In this document: one piece after another, positions 54,698 through 63,274 of the stretch | Numbering within the stretch: position 1 is the stretch's first letter | Layout of the letters: every line of letters begins with the position of its first letter | From: Rhizobium sp. BK376 | GTDB lineage: Bacteria > Pseudomonadota > Alphaproteobacteria > Rhizobiales > Rhizobiaceae | Assembly: GCF_004341625.1 (NCBI RefSeq) | Contig: NZ_SLZG01000012.1 | Coordinates: forward strand, 62,001 to 126,000 | DNA: 64,000 nt | Direction: 5' to 3' | Notes under the pieces: generated by a model | What the model was told of the DNA's origin: nothing | Database searches by the model: none | Seen by the model: the letters and a program-made list of their open reading frames with translations, nothing else | Translations under genes and position numbers: made by a program

Positions 54698-55210
54698 ATG
54701 ACCACTGAAATTTTAAACTCCGACCACAACAAAAGCCGTTACATCGTCCACACCGATGGAGCGTGTCGGAATAACCCTGGCCCTGGCGGATGGGGCGTGG
54801 TTCTCCAGCTCGAAGTTGGCGGCCACGTGACCAAGGAGAAGGAGCTGTCCAGTGCAATGGTCGAGGCGACCACAAACAACAGAATGGAGCTTTCGGCAGC
54901 CCTGGGGGCGTTGAGGCGCCTTAGAGACAAGACGATACCCATTACCGTCCGAAGTGACAGCAAATATGTGATCGATGGGATGTCGAACTGGCTGAAAGGG
55001 TGGAAGCAGAACGGTTGGCGTACCTCCAACAAGAAACCTGTTCTCAACATGGATCTGTGGCAGGAACTCGATCAGCTCTGCAAGACGCTCGGTCCGATCT
55101 CATGGGTATGGGTCAAAGGCCACAGTGGCGATCCTTTGAACGAGCGCTGTGATCGGCTGGCTAACCTCGCGATAGATAAGGCCATCCGGAAGCACAGATC
55201 ACTTTCATGA
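54698..55210 (+). CDS. rnhA: Ribonuclease HI
   Basis: A 170-residue RNase HI with the full active site: Asp20 (HTDGACRNNPGPGGWG), Glu64 (TNNRMEL), Asp87 (RSDSKYV) and Asp152 after VKGHSGDPLNERCDRLA. AAAGGACC precedes the start. It cuts RNA in RNA-DNA hybrids. A mobile, probably extra, copy: the location inside the island separates it from any host rnhA. Confidence 0.92.
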   Translation: MTTEILNSDHNKSRYIVHTDGACRNNPGPGGWGVVLQLEVGGHVTKEKELSSAMVEATTNNRMELSAALGALRRLRDKTIPITVRSDSKYVIDGMSNWLKGWKQNGWRTSNKKPVLNMDLWQELDQLCKTLGPISWVWVKGHSGDPLNERCDRLANLAIDKAIRKHRSLS

Positions 55211-55342
55211 GCCTCAGGCCAAAGCTGGTCCGACCTTCGGGTTGGACTGGCTAATTCGGAGCCAACGCCTCCCGATCGGTGTTTTTTGTTTCGAGAATAG
55301 GACGAGGGGTTTGAGACCATCGACCGAGCCACGCACACCTCG

Positions 55343-56863
55343 TTAGATGTCGTACCGTGGAAGCTTTGCGATTTCGCGGTAGAGTGCTTTCATCGTGTTC
55401 TCGCCGTAATCGGAGCTGGCGCTTCCGTCCTCGTGTCCCTGAATGGCGTCCATGTATCGCTGTGCGATGTCTACATCACGCGCAATCGTCTTGAACCTGT
55501 GTCGCCAAGCGTGGTTCGGCTGTACTCGCTTGTCCTTGACACCCACTGTGTCGCGCACCCAGTCGCCAACCTTCCCTCGGACGCTGGCAGCCTGTGAGTG
55601 CCCCGGTTTACGCTTGTTGTCATTCGGGATGTAGAATAGAGGGCCGGGTTTGCGGCTGGCTACCATATCGAGAAGGCCAAGTTCGATCAGGTGCGGATGA
55701 ATGGGTACCATGCGATATGTGCCGGTCTTCACGGTCCCCGCTTCTGGGGTGATCTTGAGCGACGCAATCCCAAATTCCTCGGTGAAGTCCTCTCGCCTTA
55801 GCTGGGTAATTTCCCCGGCTCTCGCTCCGGTATAGGCACATATCCAAGGCACCCAGCGACAAGCGAGCTTGTTCAGATCTGCCATCCCTCCAAGTGTCGA
55901 AGGGTCGCGCAGAGCAGCACCTAAAATCGCGTTGGCCTCGTCGTCCGTGAAGCCCGAGGCGCGTTCCTTAATAGCCTTCGGAACTGTCACTCTGACGTTA
56001 GCTGTCGGATCAACGGCGATGCGAGCCTTGGCGAGGCCAACTCGGATGACGGTCCTGATCGCAGCTAGGTATTTGCCGTTGACGGTCTTGGCAGATAGCC
56101 CCTTTTCGTGACGTAGGAAGTCGCAATATTCAGACACATTGAGCGGAGTGATGCGGTGGACTTCCTCGTGACCAAGGTACACCTTGAAGCTGTCGATCTT
56201 CTGCAGAAAGTCGCTCGGGGTTCCCGCCGCTCCTTTATCGGCGAGATGGTCCCGCTCCCAAAGTCTGAACAGGTCGGTGAGTGTGGCGGCCTTCGTGGGT
56301 GATCTCTCCTCTTTTGACCGAAGAGGCGGAAATCGGTCTGCCTTTGGATCGGGGCTATAGTCGCCCTGCGCCTTTTTCAGTTGCTGCTCTGCGGCTTGAA
56401 TAAGCGCGTCATGGGTGTTGTGGATAAGCCGTTCACGACTTTCCGCGTCGGTCGTGCATTCCTCGCTTAGAAGAAGCTCATCGACGCTTGCACCATACCA
56501 CTGTTCCCAACTCCCGGCTTTGGCAACACGATGGGCCAGATCAATTATGTTTTGCCACGTACGTGGATTGCCCGGATCGTCATCGAACCGCTCAATAATT
56601 TTGCGGTAGACCTTGCCGGCAAGCGCGACGATCTGCTTCTGGCTCAGAGGCTCCGGATTGGCTCTCAGGGTCTTCCAGCGCTTCCCAATCTCACGCGTCT
56701 TATCGGCAAAGAGCTCCTTTGCAAGAGCTGGGTCTTTCGTCGAGAGCGAGATTTTGACTTCTGCTTTGCCCACGATAGTCACGAGATCAGCCGGGACGCG
56801 AACGCGGAAGTAGTAGACGCCGGTTTTGGGATGTTTGAATGGGCGGGGCATTTGTAGGACCAT
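55343..56863 (-). CDS. Tyrosine-type site-specific integrase
   Basis: A 506-residue integrase. The core-binding part lies at about 190-285. Catalytic residues are Arg348 (YTGARAGE), Lys379 (KTGTYRMVPIHP), His451 and Arg454 (HAWRHRF), His477 (QGHEDG) and Tyr486 (SSDYG). The start at 56863 has AGAGGTGG upstream; the frame stays open into the tRNA but translation from there is unlikely. It catalyses insertion and excision at the tRNA-Thr 3' end. Confidence 0.93.
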   Translation of the reverse strand: MVLQMPRPFKHPKTGVYYFRVRVPADLVTIVGKAEVKISLSTKDPALAKELFADKTREIGKRWKTLRANPEPLSQKQIVALAGKVYRKIIERFDDDPGNPRTWQNIIDLAHRVAKAGSWEQWYGASVDELLLSEECTTDAESRERLIHNTHDALIQAAEQQLKKAQGDYSPDPKADRFPPLRSKEERSPTKAATLTDLFRLWERDHLADKGAAGTPSDFLQKIDSFKVYLGHEEVHRITPLNVSEYCDFLRHEKGLSAKTVNGKYLAAIRTVIRVGLAKARIAVDPTANVRVTVPKAIKERASGFTDDEANAILGAALRDPSTLGGMADLNKLACRWVPWICAYTGARAGEITQLRREDFTEEFGIASLKITPEAGTVKTGTYRMVPIHPHLIELGLLDMVASRKPGPLFYIPNDNKRKPGHSQAASVRGKVGDWVRDTVGVKDKRVQPNHAWRHRFKTIARDVDIAQRYMDAIQGHEDGSASSDYGENTMKALYREIAKLPRYDI

Positions 56864-56941
56864 GTGGCCACCTCTGTGTACCACCGAGGCGCTTTCAAGG
56901 CTCTGATAACAACCAACTATCTGGAAATCAAATAGAAAGAA

Positions 56942-56967
56942 TGGTGCTGCTAGAGAGATTTGAACTC
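56942..56967 (+). repeat. Proximal attachment site within tRNA-Thr
   Basis: The last 26 bases of the tRNA-Thr gene, including the encoded CCA, acceptor strand and T-loop part, are repeated at 44453-44478. Integration here keeps the tRNA whole. Confidence 0.92.
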
Positions 56968-57016
56968 TCGGCCTCTCCCTTACCAAGGGAGTGCTCTACC
57001 CCTGAGCTATAGCAGC
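56942..57016 (-). tRNA. tRNA-Thr(GGU)
   Basis: Read on the minus strand: acceptor GCTGCTA pairs with TAGCAGC, anticodon stem CTCCC/GGGAG with loop TTGGTAA (anticodon GGT), T-stem GAGAG/CTCTC with TTCAAAT, then ACCA. All stems close. It is the integration target of the island. Confidence 0.97.
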
Positions 57017-57172
57017 ATTTCTGCGACGCAGTGTGACGCGTCGTGTGAGCGAGGCGGCTATTGCCATAGCTTGGCGGCAAGTGCAAGCCGCAAAATCCAT
57101 GTTGTTCGAAACAGCCGTTGAAAAAGTGTGGTCAAGCTTTTGGATGGGCCGGATTTCGGATATGGAGGCTTT

Positions 57173-57391
57173 ATGAGCAAAGACGGGACAGAAGACGAGA
57201 AAGCTCAGGCGGCCGGGGCTGTCGGGTCGACGGGTGCGGCTGACAAGACCGAGGCGGATCGGCGGCGGGAGCGTGCGGCGCAGAAGCTTCGCGAGAATCT
57301 TGCCCGCCGCAAACAGCAGGTGCGTGCCCGCCGTGCGGGGCAGGCTGATGAGACGGATGGGCTTCCTGCCGCAAAAATGGACGAATCGTAA
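57173..57391 (+). CDS. Small charged protein of unknown function
   Basis: A 72-residue, lysine/arginine-rich, probably helical protein (RRRERAAQKLRENLARRKQQ) with a GGAGGC ribosome site before the ATG at 57173. It lies between tRNA-Thr and murA, outside the island. No function is known to me. Confidence 0.65.
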   Translation: MSKDGTEDEKAQAAGAVGSTGAADKTEADRRRERAAQKLRENLARRKQQVRARRAGQADETDGLPAAKMDES

Positions 57392-57509
57392 TGAAACGTC
57401 GCGTGCAGACCAAACGAATTGAAGCGCCCTTGTATTTCGTCTAAACACCACCTTCCTTCTTAAAGGCTTGGAACTCTCAGGAAAGGCGGGCCCGGCCCGT
57501 AATTGACAC

Positions 57510-58802
57510 ATGGATCGTATCAGGATTGTCGGCGGGAATGAACTTAACGGTGTCATTCCGATCTCCGGCGCCAAGAATGCCGCCCTTCCGCTGATGATCG
57601 CCTCGCTTCTGACCAGCGATACGCTGACGCTCGAAAACGTGCCGCATCTGGCGGACGTCGAGCTTTTGATGCGCATTCTCGGCAATCACGGCGTCGACGT
57701 CGCCGTCAACGGCCGTCGCGAGCGCCAGGAAGATTCCTATTCGCGCACGATCCATTTCACCTGTCGCACCATCGTCGACACGACCGCCCACTACGAGCTG
57801 GTCTCGAAGATGCGCGCCAGCTTCTGGGTCATCGGGCCGCTTCTTGCCCGCGAAGGCCATGCCCGCGTTTCGCTTCCCGGCGGCTGCACCATCGGCACGC
57901 GTCCGGTCGATCTCTTCCTCGAAGGTCTGACGGCCCTCGGCGCGACGATGGAGATCGATGGCGGCTATATCAATGCCAAGGCTCCGAAGGGCGGCCTTGT
58001 CGGCGCGCGCTATACGTTCCCGAAAGTATCGGTCGGCGCGACGCATGTCGTCATGATGGCCGCCACGCTTGCGCGCGGCACGACCGTGATCGGCAACGCG
58101 GCGCGCGAGCCTGAAATCGTCGACCTTGCAGCCTGCCTGAATGCCATGGGCGCGAAGATATCGGGCGCCGGCACCAGCACTATCACGATCGAAGGCGTTA
58201 CCTCGCTTTCCGGCGCCCGCCACAGGGTTCTGCCTGACCGCATCGAGACCGGCACATACGCGATGGCGGTTGCCATGGCCGGCGGCGATGTGCGGCTGGA
58301 AAATACCGACTCCACGCTTCTCGAAACCGCGCTGGAGACCCTGCGCCGTGCGGGAGCCGAGATCACGCCGACCAATAACGGCCTGCATATCAAGCGCAAC
58401 GGCGCCGGCATCAAGCCGGTCGATATCGTCACCGATCCCTTCCCGGGCTTCCCGACCGACCTGCAGGCGCAGTTCATGGCGCTGATGACGCGCTCGTCGG
58501 GCACCTCGCATATCACCGAGACCATCTTCGAGAACCGCTTCATGCATGTGCAGGAGCTTGCCCGCCTCGGTGCGAAAATTTCGCTTTCCGGCCAGACTGC
58601 GAAGATCGAGGGCGTCGAGCGACTGCGCGGCGCGCCAGTCATGGCGACGGATCTGCGCGCTTCGGTATCGCTCGTCATCGCCGGCCTTGCAGCCGAGGGC
58701 GAGACCGTCGTGTCGCGCGTCTATCACCTTGATCGCGGCTTCGAACGGCTGGAAGAGAAGCTGACCCGTTGCGGCGCGATCGTCGAGCGGATCAGCGAAT
58801 AA
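57510..58802 (+). CDS. murA: UDP-N-acetylglucosamine 1-carboxyvinyltransferase MurA
   Basis: A 430-residue enzyme for the first committed peptidoglycan step, moving enolpyruvate from PEP to UDP-GlcNAc. Conserved points: Lys22-Asn23 (GAKNAALPLM), catalytic Cys126 in GGCTIGTRPVDLF, and the fold's repeats. Cys at 126 means the fosfomycin-sensitive form. No strong ribosome site precedes the ATG. A terminator follows. Confidence 0.97.
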   Translation: MDRIRIVGGNELNGVIPISGAKNAALPLMIASLLTSDTLTLENVPHLADVELLMRILGNHGVDVAVNGRRERQEDSYSRTIHFTCRTIVDTTAHYELVSKMRASFWVIGPLLAREGHARVSLPGGCTIGTRPVDLFLEGLTALGATMEIDGGYINAKAPKGGLVGARYTFPKVSVGATHVVMMAATLARGTTVIGNAAREPEIVDLAACLNAMGAKISGAGTSTITIEGVTSLSGARHRVLPDRIETGTYAMAVAMAGGDVRLENTDSTLLETALETLRRAGAEITPTNNGLHIKRNGAGIKPVDIVTDPFPGFPTDLQAQFMALMTRSSGTSHITETIFENRFMHVQELARLGAKISLSGQTAKIEGVERLRGAPVMATDLRASVSLVIAGLAAEGETVVSRVYHLDRGFERLEEKLTRCGAIVERISE

Positions 58803-58816
58803 TCGAAAACGGCTGA

Positions 58817-58855
58817 CGCGCCGCGGAGTTCACGCTTCCGCGGTTGCGTCTTTTG
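58817..58855 (+). terminator. Rho-independent terminator of murA
   Basis: ACGC and CCGCGGA pair with TCCGCGG and GCGT around a 9-nt loop, with small bulges, followed by CTTTT. It begins 15 bases after the murA stop. Confidence 0.75.
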
Positions 58856-58925
58856 TCGTTGCGTCCTATCTCCATCACGGGGATGCCGCTTTCCGGTATT
58901 GGCTGGTGATGGGGACGTAAGACGA

Positions 58926-59366
58926 ATGACCACTTTGAAGCTCCTGGCGCTCGACAACGAGGACCTGGCAATCATATCGGCGCATATGCAGGACAGCGTC
59001 TTCAAAGTGGGCGACATGTTCTATTCGCCGCGCTTAGGCCAGTTTTCGATCACCGCCAATCGCTTCGTCTGGGAGCTTTCCGACCGCAAGGACAAGGCCT
59101 ATGAGCGGCATCGCTCGGCCCTCGTGTTCAAACGGGTGCAGGCGGTTCGCTCGACCGGCATCGACAGGCGCCGGCGCGACGAGGTTCTGTCGCTGCTTGC
59201 CATCCGTTTCGAGCAGAAGGGCGAGGGCCCTGATGGCACCGTGGAATTGACGCTTGCCGGCAACGCGACGATCGCGCTCGATGTCGAATGTATCGAAGTT
59301 CAGCTTGCGGATGTCGGCGGCGCGTGGGAAACGGCTTCCAAACCCGACCACTCGGACGGGGAATAA
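58926..59366 (+). CDS. DUF2948 family protein
   Basis: A 146-residue protein conserved between murA and hisD in Rhizobiales, as I recall. It starts MTTLKLLALDNEDLAIISAHMQD and has many charged residues and alternating strands. The start at 58926 is preferred over an earlier in-frame codon. It lies 45 bp before hisD and may share its transcript. Function is unknown. Confidence 0.85.
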   Translation: MTTLKLLALDNEDLAIISAHMQDSVFKVGDMFYSPRLGQFSITANRFVWELSDRKDKAYERHRSALVFKRVQAVRSTGIDRRRRDEVLSLLAIRFEQKGEGPDGTVELTLAGNATIALDVECIEVQLADVGGAWETASKPDHSDGE

Positions 59367-59411
59367 TTTCGGCAGCCGGCAGGCGGCCTCGATTTGAAAG
59401 GACTATCGGCA

Positions 59412-60710
59412 GTGGCTATCTGGCTGGAACATGGATCTGAAGGGTTCGAGCAGAAGTTTGCGGCTTTCCTGACGACCAAGAGGGAAGTGTCCGAAGACGT
59501 CAACCTGGCGGTTCGCGCCATCATCGACGATGTCCGGGCGCGCGGCGATGCGGCTCTGGCGGATTATTCCAAGAAATTCGACGGCGTGGACTTTACCAAG
59601 GTCCCGATGCGCGTCACCGAAGAAGAAATCAACCAGGCGATCGAGCTGGTTCCTTCCGAAGTGCTCGGCGCGCTGAAGGTCGCTGCCGTCCGCATCGAAT
59701 CCCATCATCGCAGGCAATTGCCGAAGGACGATATCTATGAGGACGAGCTCGGCGTCGGGCTCGGCTCGCGCTGGACGGCGATCGAGGCCGTCGGTCTCTA
59801 TGTTCCGGGCGGCACGGCGAGCTATCCGAGTTCGGTGCTGATGAACGCGGTGCCGGCCAAGGTCGCTGGCGTCGAGCGCATCGTCATCGTGGTTCCGGCG
59901 ACGGGCGGCGCGGTCAATCCGGCAACGCTTGCGGCGGCAAAACTGGCAGGCGTCACGGAAATCTACCGTCTCGGCGGTGCGCAGGCGATTGCAGCCCTTG
60001 CCTATGGCACGGAAACGATTGCCCCGGTCGCCAAGATCACCGGTCCCGGCAATGCCTATGTCGCGGCCGCCAAGAAGCACGTCTTCGGCACCGTCGGCAT
60101 CGACATGATCGCCGGCCCGTCGGAAGTGCTCGTCATTGCCGACAAGGACAACAATCCGGACTGGATAGCCGCCGACCTTCTGGCCCAGGCGGAACATGAC
60201 GCGGCTGCGCAATCGATCCTGATCACCGACGATGCGGAATTCGCCAAGGCGGTCGAGGCTGCCGTCGAAAGGCAATTGAAGACACTCAGCCGTTCCGAAA
60301 TGGCTGCTGCAAGCTGGCGCGATTTCGGCGCGATCATTCTGGTGCCTGACTTCAAGGCCGCGCTGCCGCTTTCCAACAGGATCGCGCCTGAGCATCTGGA
60401 ACTCGCCGTTGCCGATCCCGATGCGCTTCTGCCCGGTATTCGCAATGCCGGCGCCATCTTCATCGGCGCGCATACGCCTGAAGTCATCGGCGATTATGTC
60501 GGCGGATCGAACCATGTGCTGCCGACGGCGCGTTCGGCGCGCTATTCGTCCGGCCTTGGCGTGCTGGATTTCGTGAAGCGGACATCGATCCTGCGGCTCG
60601 GCGCAGAACAGTTGCGTGCACTCGGACCTGCGGCGATCGCGCTTGCGACCTCCGAGGGGCTGGATGCGCATGCCCGCTCGGTCGCAATACGGCTCAATCT
60701 GGAAAAATGA
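59412..60710 (+). CDS. hisD: Histidinol dehydrogenase HisD
   Basis: A 432-residue zinc enzyme making the last two oxidations of histidine synthesis. Motifs: VGLYVPGGTASYPSS, ITGPGNAYVAAAKK, IDMIAGPSEVLVIAD, and GGSNHVLPTARSARYSSGL. The start is a GTG at 59412 with AAGGA about 11 bases upstream; a TTG six codons earlier is less likely. It is three bases before the UPF0262 gene. Confidence 0.96.
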   Translation: MAIWLEHGSEGFEQKFAAFLTTKREVSEDVNLAVRAIIDDVRARGDAALADYSKKFDGVDFTKVPMRVTEEEINQAIELVPSEVLGALKVAAVRIESHHRRQLPKDDIYEDELGVGLGSRWTAIEAVGLYVPGGTASYPSSVLMNAVPAKVAGVERIVIVVPATGGAVNPATLAAAKLAGVTEIYRLGGAQAIAALAYGTETIAPVAKITGPGNAYVAAAKKHVFGTVGIDMIAGPSEVLVIADKDNNPDWIAADLLAQAEHDAAAQSILITDDAEFAKAVEAAVERQLKTLSRSEMAAASWRDFGAIILVPDFKAALPLSNRIAPEHLELAVADPDALLPGIRNAGAIFIGAHTPEVIGDYVGGSNHVLPTARSARYSSGLGVLDFVKRTSILRLGAEQLRALGPAAIALATSEGLDAHARSVAIRLNLEK

Positions 60711-60713
60711 GCG

Positions 60714-61187
60714 ATGGCTGAAGGCGACTACCGGCTGAGCGATGTGGTCCTCGACGACACGATCGGCCGTTCTACGCCCGATGTCGAGCACGAGCGGGCG
60801 GTCGCGATCTTCGATCTCATCGAGGAAAACAGCTTCGAGCCCGTGGGCCATACCGGTGGTCCCTACCGGCTGAACCTGTCGCTGATCGATTCCAAGCTGG
60901 TCTTCACCATTAGGACGGAGGAGGGCGGCGAGGTGGCGACGCATATATTGTCGCTGACGCCCTTCCGCAGGATCGTGAAGGATTATTTCATGATCTGCGA
61001 GAGCTACTATGAAGCGATCCGTTCGGCGACGCCGAGCAAGATCGAGGCGATCGACATGGGGCGTCGCGGCGTTCACAACGAGGGCTCGCAGACGCTGATC
61101 GACCGGCTGCAGGGCAAGATCACGCTGGATTTCGATACGGCCCGGCGCCTGTTTACCCTCGTCTGCGTCCTCTACTGGCGCGGGTGA
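60714..61187 (+). CDS. UPF0262 family protein
   Basis: A 157-residue conserved alphaproteobacterial protein (YRLSDVVLDDTIGRSTPDVEHERAVAIFDLIEEN; C-terminal FDTARRLFTLVCVLYWRG). Function unknown. It follows hisD by three bases and overlaps a possible GTG start of the phosphatase gene, so the three form an operon. Confidence 0.88.
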   Translation: MAEGDYRLSDVVLDDTIGRSTPDVEHERAVAIFDLIEENSFEPVGHTGGPYRLNLSLIDSKLVFTIRTEEGGEVATHILSLTPFRRIVKDYFMICESYYEAIRSATPSKIEAIDMGRRGVHNEGSQTLIDRLQGKITLDFDTARRLFTLVCVLYWRG

Positions 61188-61192
61188 CGGCC

Positions 61193-61669
61193 ATGGAGAG
61201 CCCAGTGGCCGCAGGCAGCGGTAAGATCCCCGGAGCGATACTGTTCATGTGCGGCATGAACGCGATCCGCTCACCCATGGCGGAGGCGATCGCCCGCAGG
61301 CTTCTCCCGCCTGGCATCTATGTAAATTCGGTGGGTGTTCGTGCCGGCGAGAGGGATCCGTTCGTCGATACGGTTCTTGAGGAGATCGGCCTTGTCGTGT
61401 TGCGCCGACAGCCGCAGACCCTCGAAGAGCTGGAAGACGACTTCTTCGACGTGATCATCACCCTGTCGCCGGAAGCGCATCACGCCGCGCTGGAACTCAC
61501 CCGGTCCAAGGCCGTTGATGTCGTTTATTGGCCCATGCCCGACCCGACGGTTGCAACCGGCACTCGAGAGCAGATATTGGATGCTTACCGCGAAGTTCGA
61601 GATCGTCTGATCGGCCTGATCGAGAGCAGGCTTGTCAGACGGGATGGTATTGCCGTACAGCCGGCGTGA
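61193..61669 (+). CDS. Low-molecular-weight protein tyrosine phosphatase family protein
   Basis: A 158-residue phosphatase/arsenate-reductase fold. The P-loop is CGMNAIRSP (Cx5R), and the general acid Asp is in WPMPDPTV. An alternative GTG start at 61184 overlaps the UPF0262 stop. Conserved in this position before infA in rhizobia. The substrate is unknown. Confidence 0.87.
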   Translation: MESPVAAGSGKIPGAILFMCGMNAIRSPMAEAIARRLLPPGIYVNSVGVRAGERDPFVDTVLEEIGLVVLRRQPQTLEELEDDFFDVIITLSPEAHHAALELTRSKAVDVVYWPMPDPTVATGTREQILDAYREVRDRLIGLIESRLVRRDGIAVQPA

Positions 61670-61690
61670 AACAAATGCATAAAGCCTGAT

Positions 61691-61715
61691 CAACGAGGTT
61701 CACAAAACCGCGTTG
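61691..61715 (+). terminator. Hairpin before infA
   Basis: CAACG-A-GGTT and AACC-G-CGTTG form a stem with one mismatch around CACAA, 22 bases after the phosphatase stop. It probably ends the hisD operon, although only a short T-rich run follows. Confidence 0.45.
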
Positions 61716-61788
61716 ATTGTGTAGTTTCCGCGCAAATTTCCCGGAGGCCGAGCCCCCGGCCTCAAACCCTACAGGAAGAAAAGCCTTA

Positions 61789-62007
61789 ATGCCGAAAGAA
61801 GAAGTCCTGGAATTTCCCGGTATTGTCACCGAATTGCTGCCGAACGCGACCTTTCGCGTAAAGCTCGAGAATGAGCATGAGATCATCGCTCATACGGCTG
61901 GCCGCATGCGCAAGAACCGCATCCGCGTTCTGGCAGGCGACAAGGTGCTGGTGGAAATGACCCCTTACGACCTCACCAAGGGCCGCATCACCTATCGTTT
62001 CAAATAA
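61789..62007 (+). CDS. infA: Translation initiation factor IF-1
   Basis: A 72-residue OB-fold factor that binds the 30S A site. The sequence MPKEEVLEFPGIVTELLP through GRITYRFK is full length and typical. AGGAAG precedes by about 12 bases. A GC-rich hairpin (GAGGCC/GGCCTC near 61745) lies in the leader. Confidence 0.96.
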   Translation: MPKEEVLEFPGIVTELLPNATFRVKLENEHEIIAHTAGRMRKNRIRVLAGDKVLVEMTPYDLTKGRITYRFK

Positions 62008-62030
62008 TCGGCCGTTTCGAACGGGCCGAT
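62007..62030 (+). terminator. Hairpin after infA
   Basis: ATCGGCC pairs with GGCCGAT around 10 nt, starting at the infA stop codon. No T tract follows, so termination is uncertain. Confidence 0.4.
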
Positions 62031-62063
62031 CCTTCCTAGTCCGCCTGCGATGGTCGAGGTTTG

Positions 62064-62684
62064 ATGGCGCTGAAACACAAGCTGATATTGGCTTCCGGCT
62101 CGCCGCGTCGCGTCGACCTGCTGCATCAGGCGGGGATCGATCCTGCGCGCCTGATGCCGATGGATATCGACGAGACGCCGGCCAAGTCCGAACATCCGCG
62201 CTCGCTTGCCCGCCGGCTTTCCGCTGAAAAGGCGGAGGCGGCCCATGCCGTCATCCGCAATGATGTCACCTGGCAGGGCAGCTATCTGCTCGCGGCAGAT
62301 ACCGTTGTCGCGGTGGGGCGGCGGATCCTGCCAAAGGCGGAGTTCGTCGATGAAGCTTCGTCGGCTCTGCATCTTTTGTCCGGCCGCACCCATTGGGTCT
62401 ATACGGGCATCTGCGTGATCACGCCCGATCGCAAGCTGCGGCAGAAGGTCGTCGAGACGAAAGTGCGCTTCAAGCGGCTGTCCGAAACCGATATCGAAGC
62501 TTATCTCGCGTCCGGCCAATGGCGCGGCAAGGCGGGGGCGTACGGTATTCAGGGTCTGGCCGGCTGCTTCGTTCAGAAAATCGTCGGCTCCTACACGAAT
62601 GTCGTCGGATTGCCCCTTTATGAAACCATGCTGCTTTTGTCGGGGGAGGGATTCGATGTCCACGCCCATTGGCAGGAAGGATGA
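62064..62684 (+). CDS. maf: Maf-like nucleotide pyrophosphatase
   Basis: A 206-residue Maf/Ham1-fold protein: ASGSPRRVDLL near the N-terminus, LAADTVVAV with the metal Asp, and AGAYGIQG. Members hydrolyse modified or surplus NTPs. The ATG at 62064 has GAGG upstream. The stop overlaps a possible yacG start. Confidence 0.92.
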   Translation: MALKHKLILASGSPRRVDLLHQAGIDPARLMPMDIDETPAKSEHPRSLARRLSAEKAEAAHAVIRNDVTWQGSYLLAADTVVAVGRRILPKAEFVDEASSALHLLSGRTHWVYTGICVITPDRKLRQKVVETKVRFKRLSETDIEAYLASGQWRGKAGAYGIQGLAGCFVQKIVGSYTNVVGLPLYETMLLLSGEGFDVHAHWQEG

Positions 62685-62689
62685 TCATC

Positions 62690-62902
62690 ATGGCGGATGA
62701 GCGGATGAAGATCGGCGCAAAGGTAGAACCTTTGCGGAAGACGCGTTCTTGTGCCGAGTGCGGACGTCCTTCGGTGCGCGAGCATTATCCTTTCTGTTCG
62801 GATCGCTGCCGTTCGTCGGATCTGTCCCGTTGGCTCAACGGCTCCTATGCGATTCCCGTTGCGGAAGACGAGACGAAGGCGGATTATTCCGACGAGGAGT
62901 GA
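62690..62902 (+). CDS. yacG: DNA gyrase inhibitor YacG
   Basis: A 70-residue zinc protein with four cysteines, Cys21 and Cys24 (CAECG) and Cys36 and Cys40 (CSDRC), then RSSDLSRWLNGSYAIP, the family core. AGGAAGG lies nine bases before 62690; an ATG at 62681 shares ATGA with maf and is an alternative. YacG blocks gyrase. Confidence 0.93.
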   Translation: MADERMKIGAKVEPLRKTRSCAECGRPSVREHYPFCSDRCRSSDLSRWLNGSYAIPVAEDETKADYSDEE

Positions 62903-63050
62903 GCCGGGACATAGCCGGCTTCGGATGCCCCCGATTGAGATTTCCTTCGGCCGCTATCGAGGTTCTTGTCGTTTACTCTCCCGTAAATCCTTCAATTTCC
63001 TTCGGAATTGGCAAAATCCCGTTTCCCGTCAAAAAAGAGTCATTTGACGC

Positions 63051-63078
63051 TGGACATGGCCGAACAAGATGCTATAAC
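63051..63078 (+). promoter_or_regulatory. Candidate tRNA-Phe promoter
   Basis: TGGACA (63051) and TATAAC (63073) with a 16-bp spacer, about 70 bases before the tRNA. Fits a housekeeping promoter; the -35 has one base off TTGACA. Confidence 0.5.
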
Positions 63079-63149
63079 CCCGCTCGCTTCCGGGGAGAAC
63101 CAAGCCCCTAAGGCTCTTCAAGAAGAGCTTTTCAAGCGAAGCAGAGTTG

Positions 63150-63225
63150 CCCGGATAGCTCAGTTGGTAGAGCAGCGGATTGAAAATCCGCGTGTCGGTG
63201 GTTCAAATCCGCCTCCGGGCACCAT
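63150..63225 (+). tRNA. tRNA-Phe(GAA)
   Basis: GCCCGGA/TCCGGGC acceptor, anticodon stem GCGGA/TCCGC with loop TTGAAAA (anticodon GAA), T-arm GGTGG/CCGCC with TTCAAAT, and encoded ACCA. All stems close. Confidence 0.97.
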
Positions 63226-63274
63226 TCACTTTCTTGCATTGCCATTAATGCTTCGTGTTTTTGGTCGCCTTTAT

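Larger units (their letters stand above)
44453..56967. mobile_element. tRNA-Thr genomic island carrying type I restriction-modification
   Basis: About 12.5 kb bounded by 26-bp direct copies of the tRNA-Thr 3' end. It holds its own tyrosine integrase next to the intact tRNA, a complete hsdMSR set, a serine recombinase, RNase HI, an HTH protein and small unknowns. No replication or conjugation genes are evident. The boundaries are read directly; mobility is inferred. Confidence 0.9.

Noticed and set aside
56864..56986. Integrase start inside tRNA-Thr
   Set aside because: The frame is open, but the ribosome site and homologous N-terminus place the start at 56863.
57477..58727. Minus-strand open frame of 416 codons
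   Set aside because: Antisense to murA; no ribosome site and no recognisable domain.
59403..61076. Minus-strand open frame of 557 codons
   Set aside because: Antisense to hisD and the UPF0262 gene, both certain.
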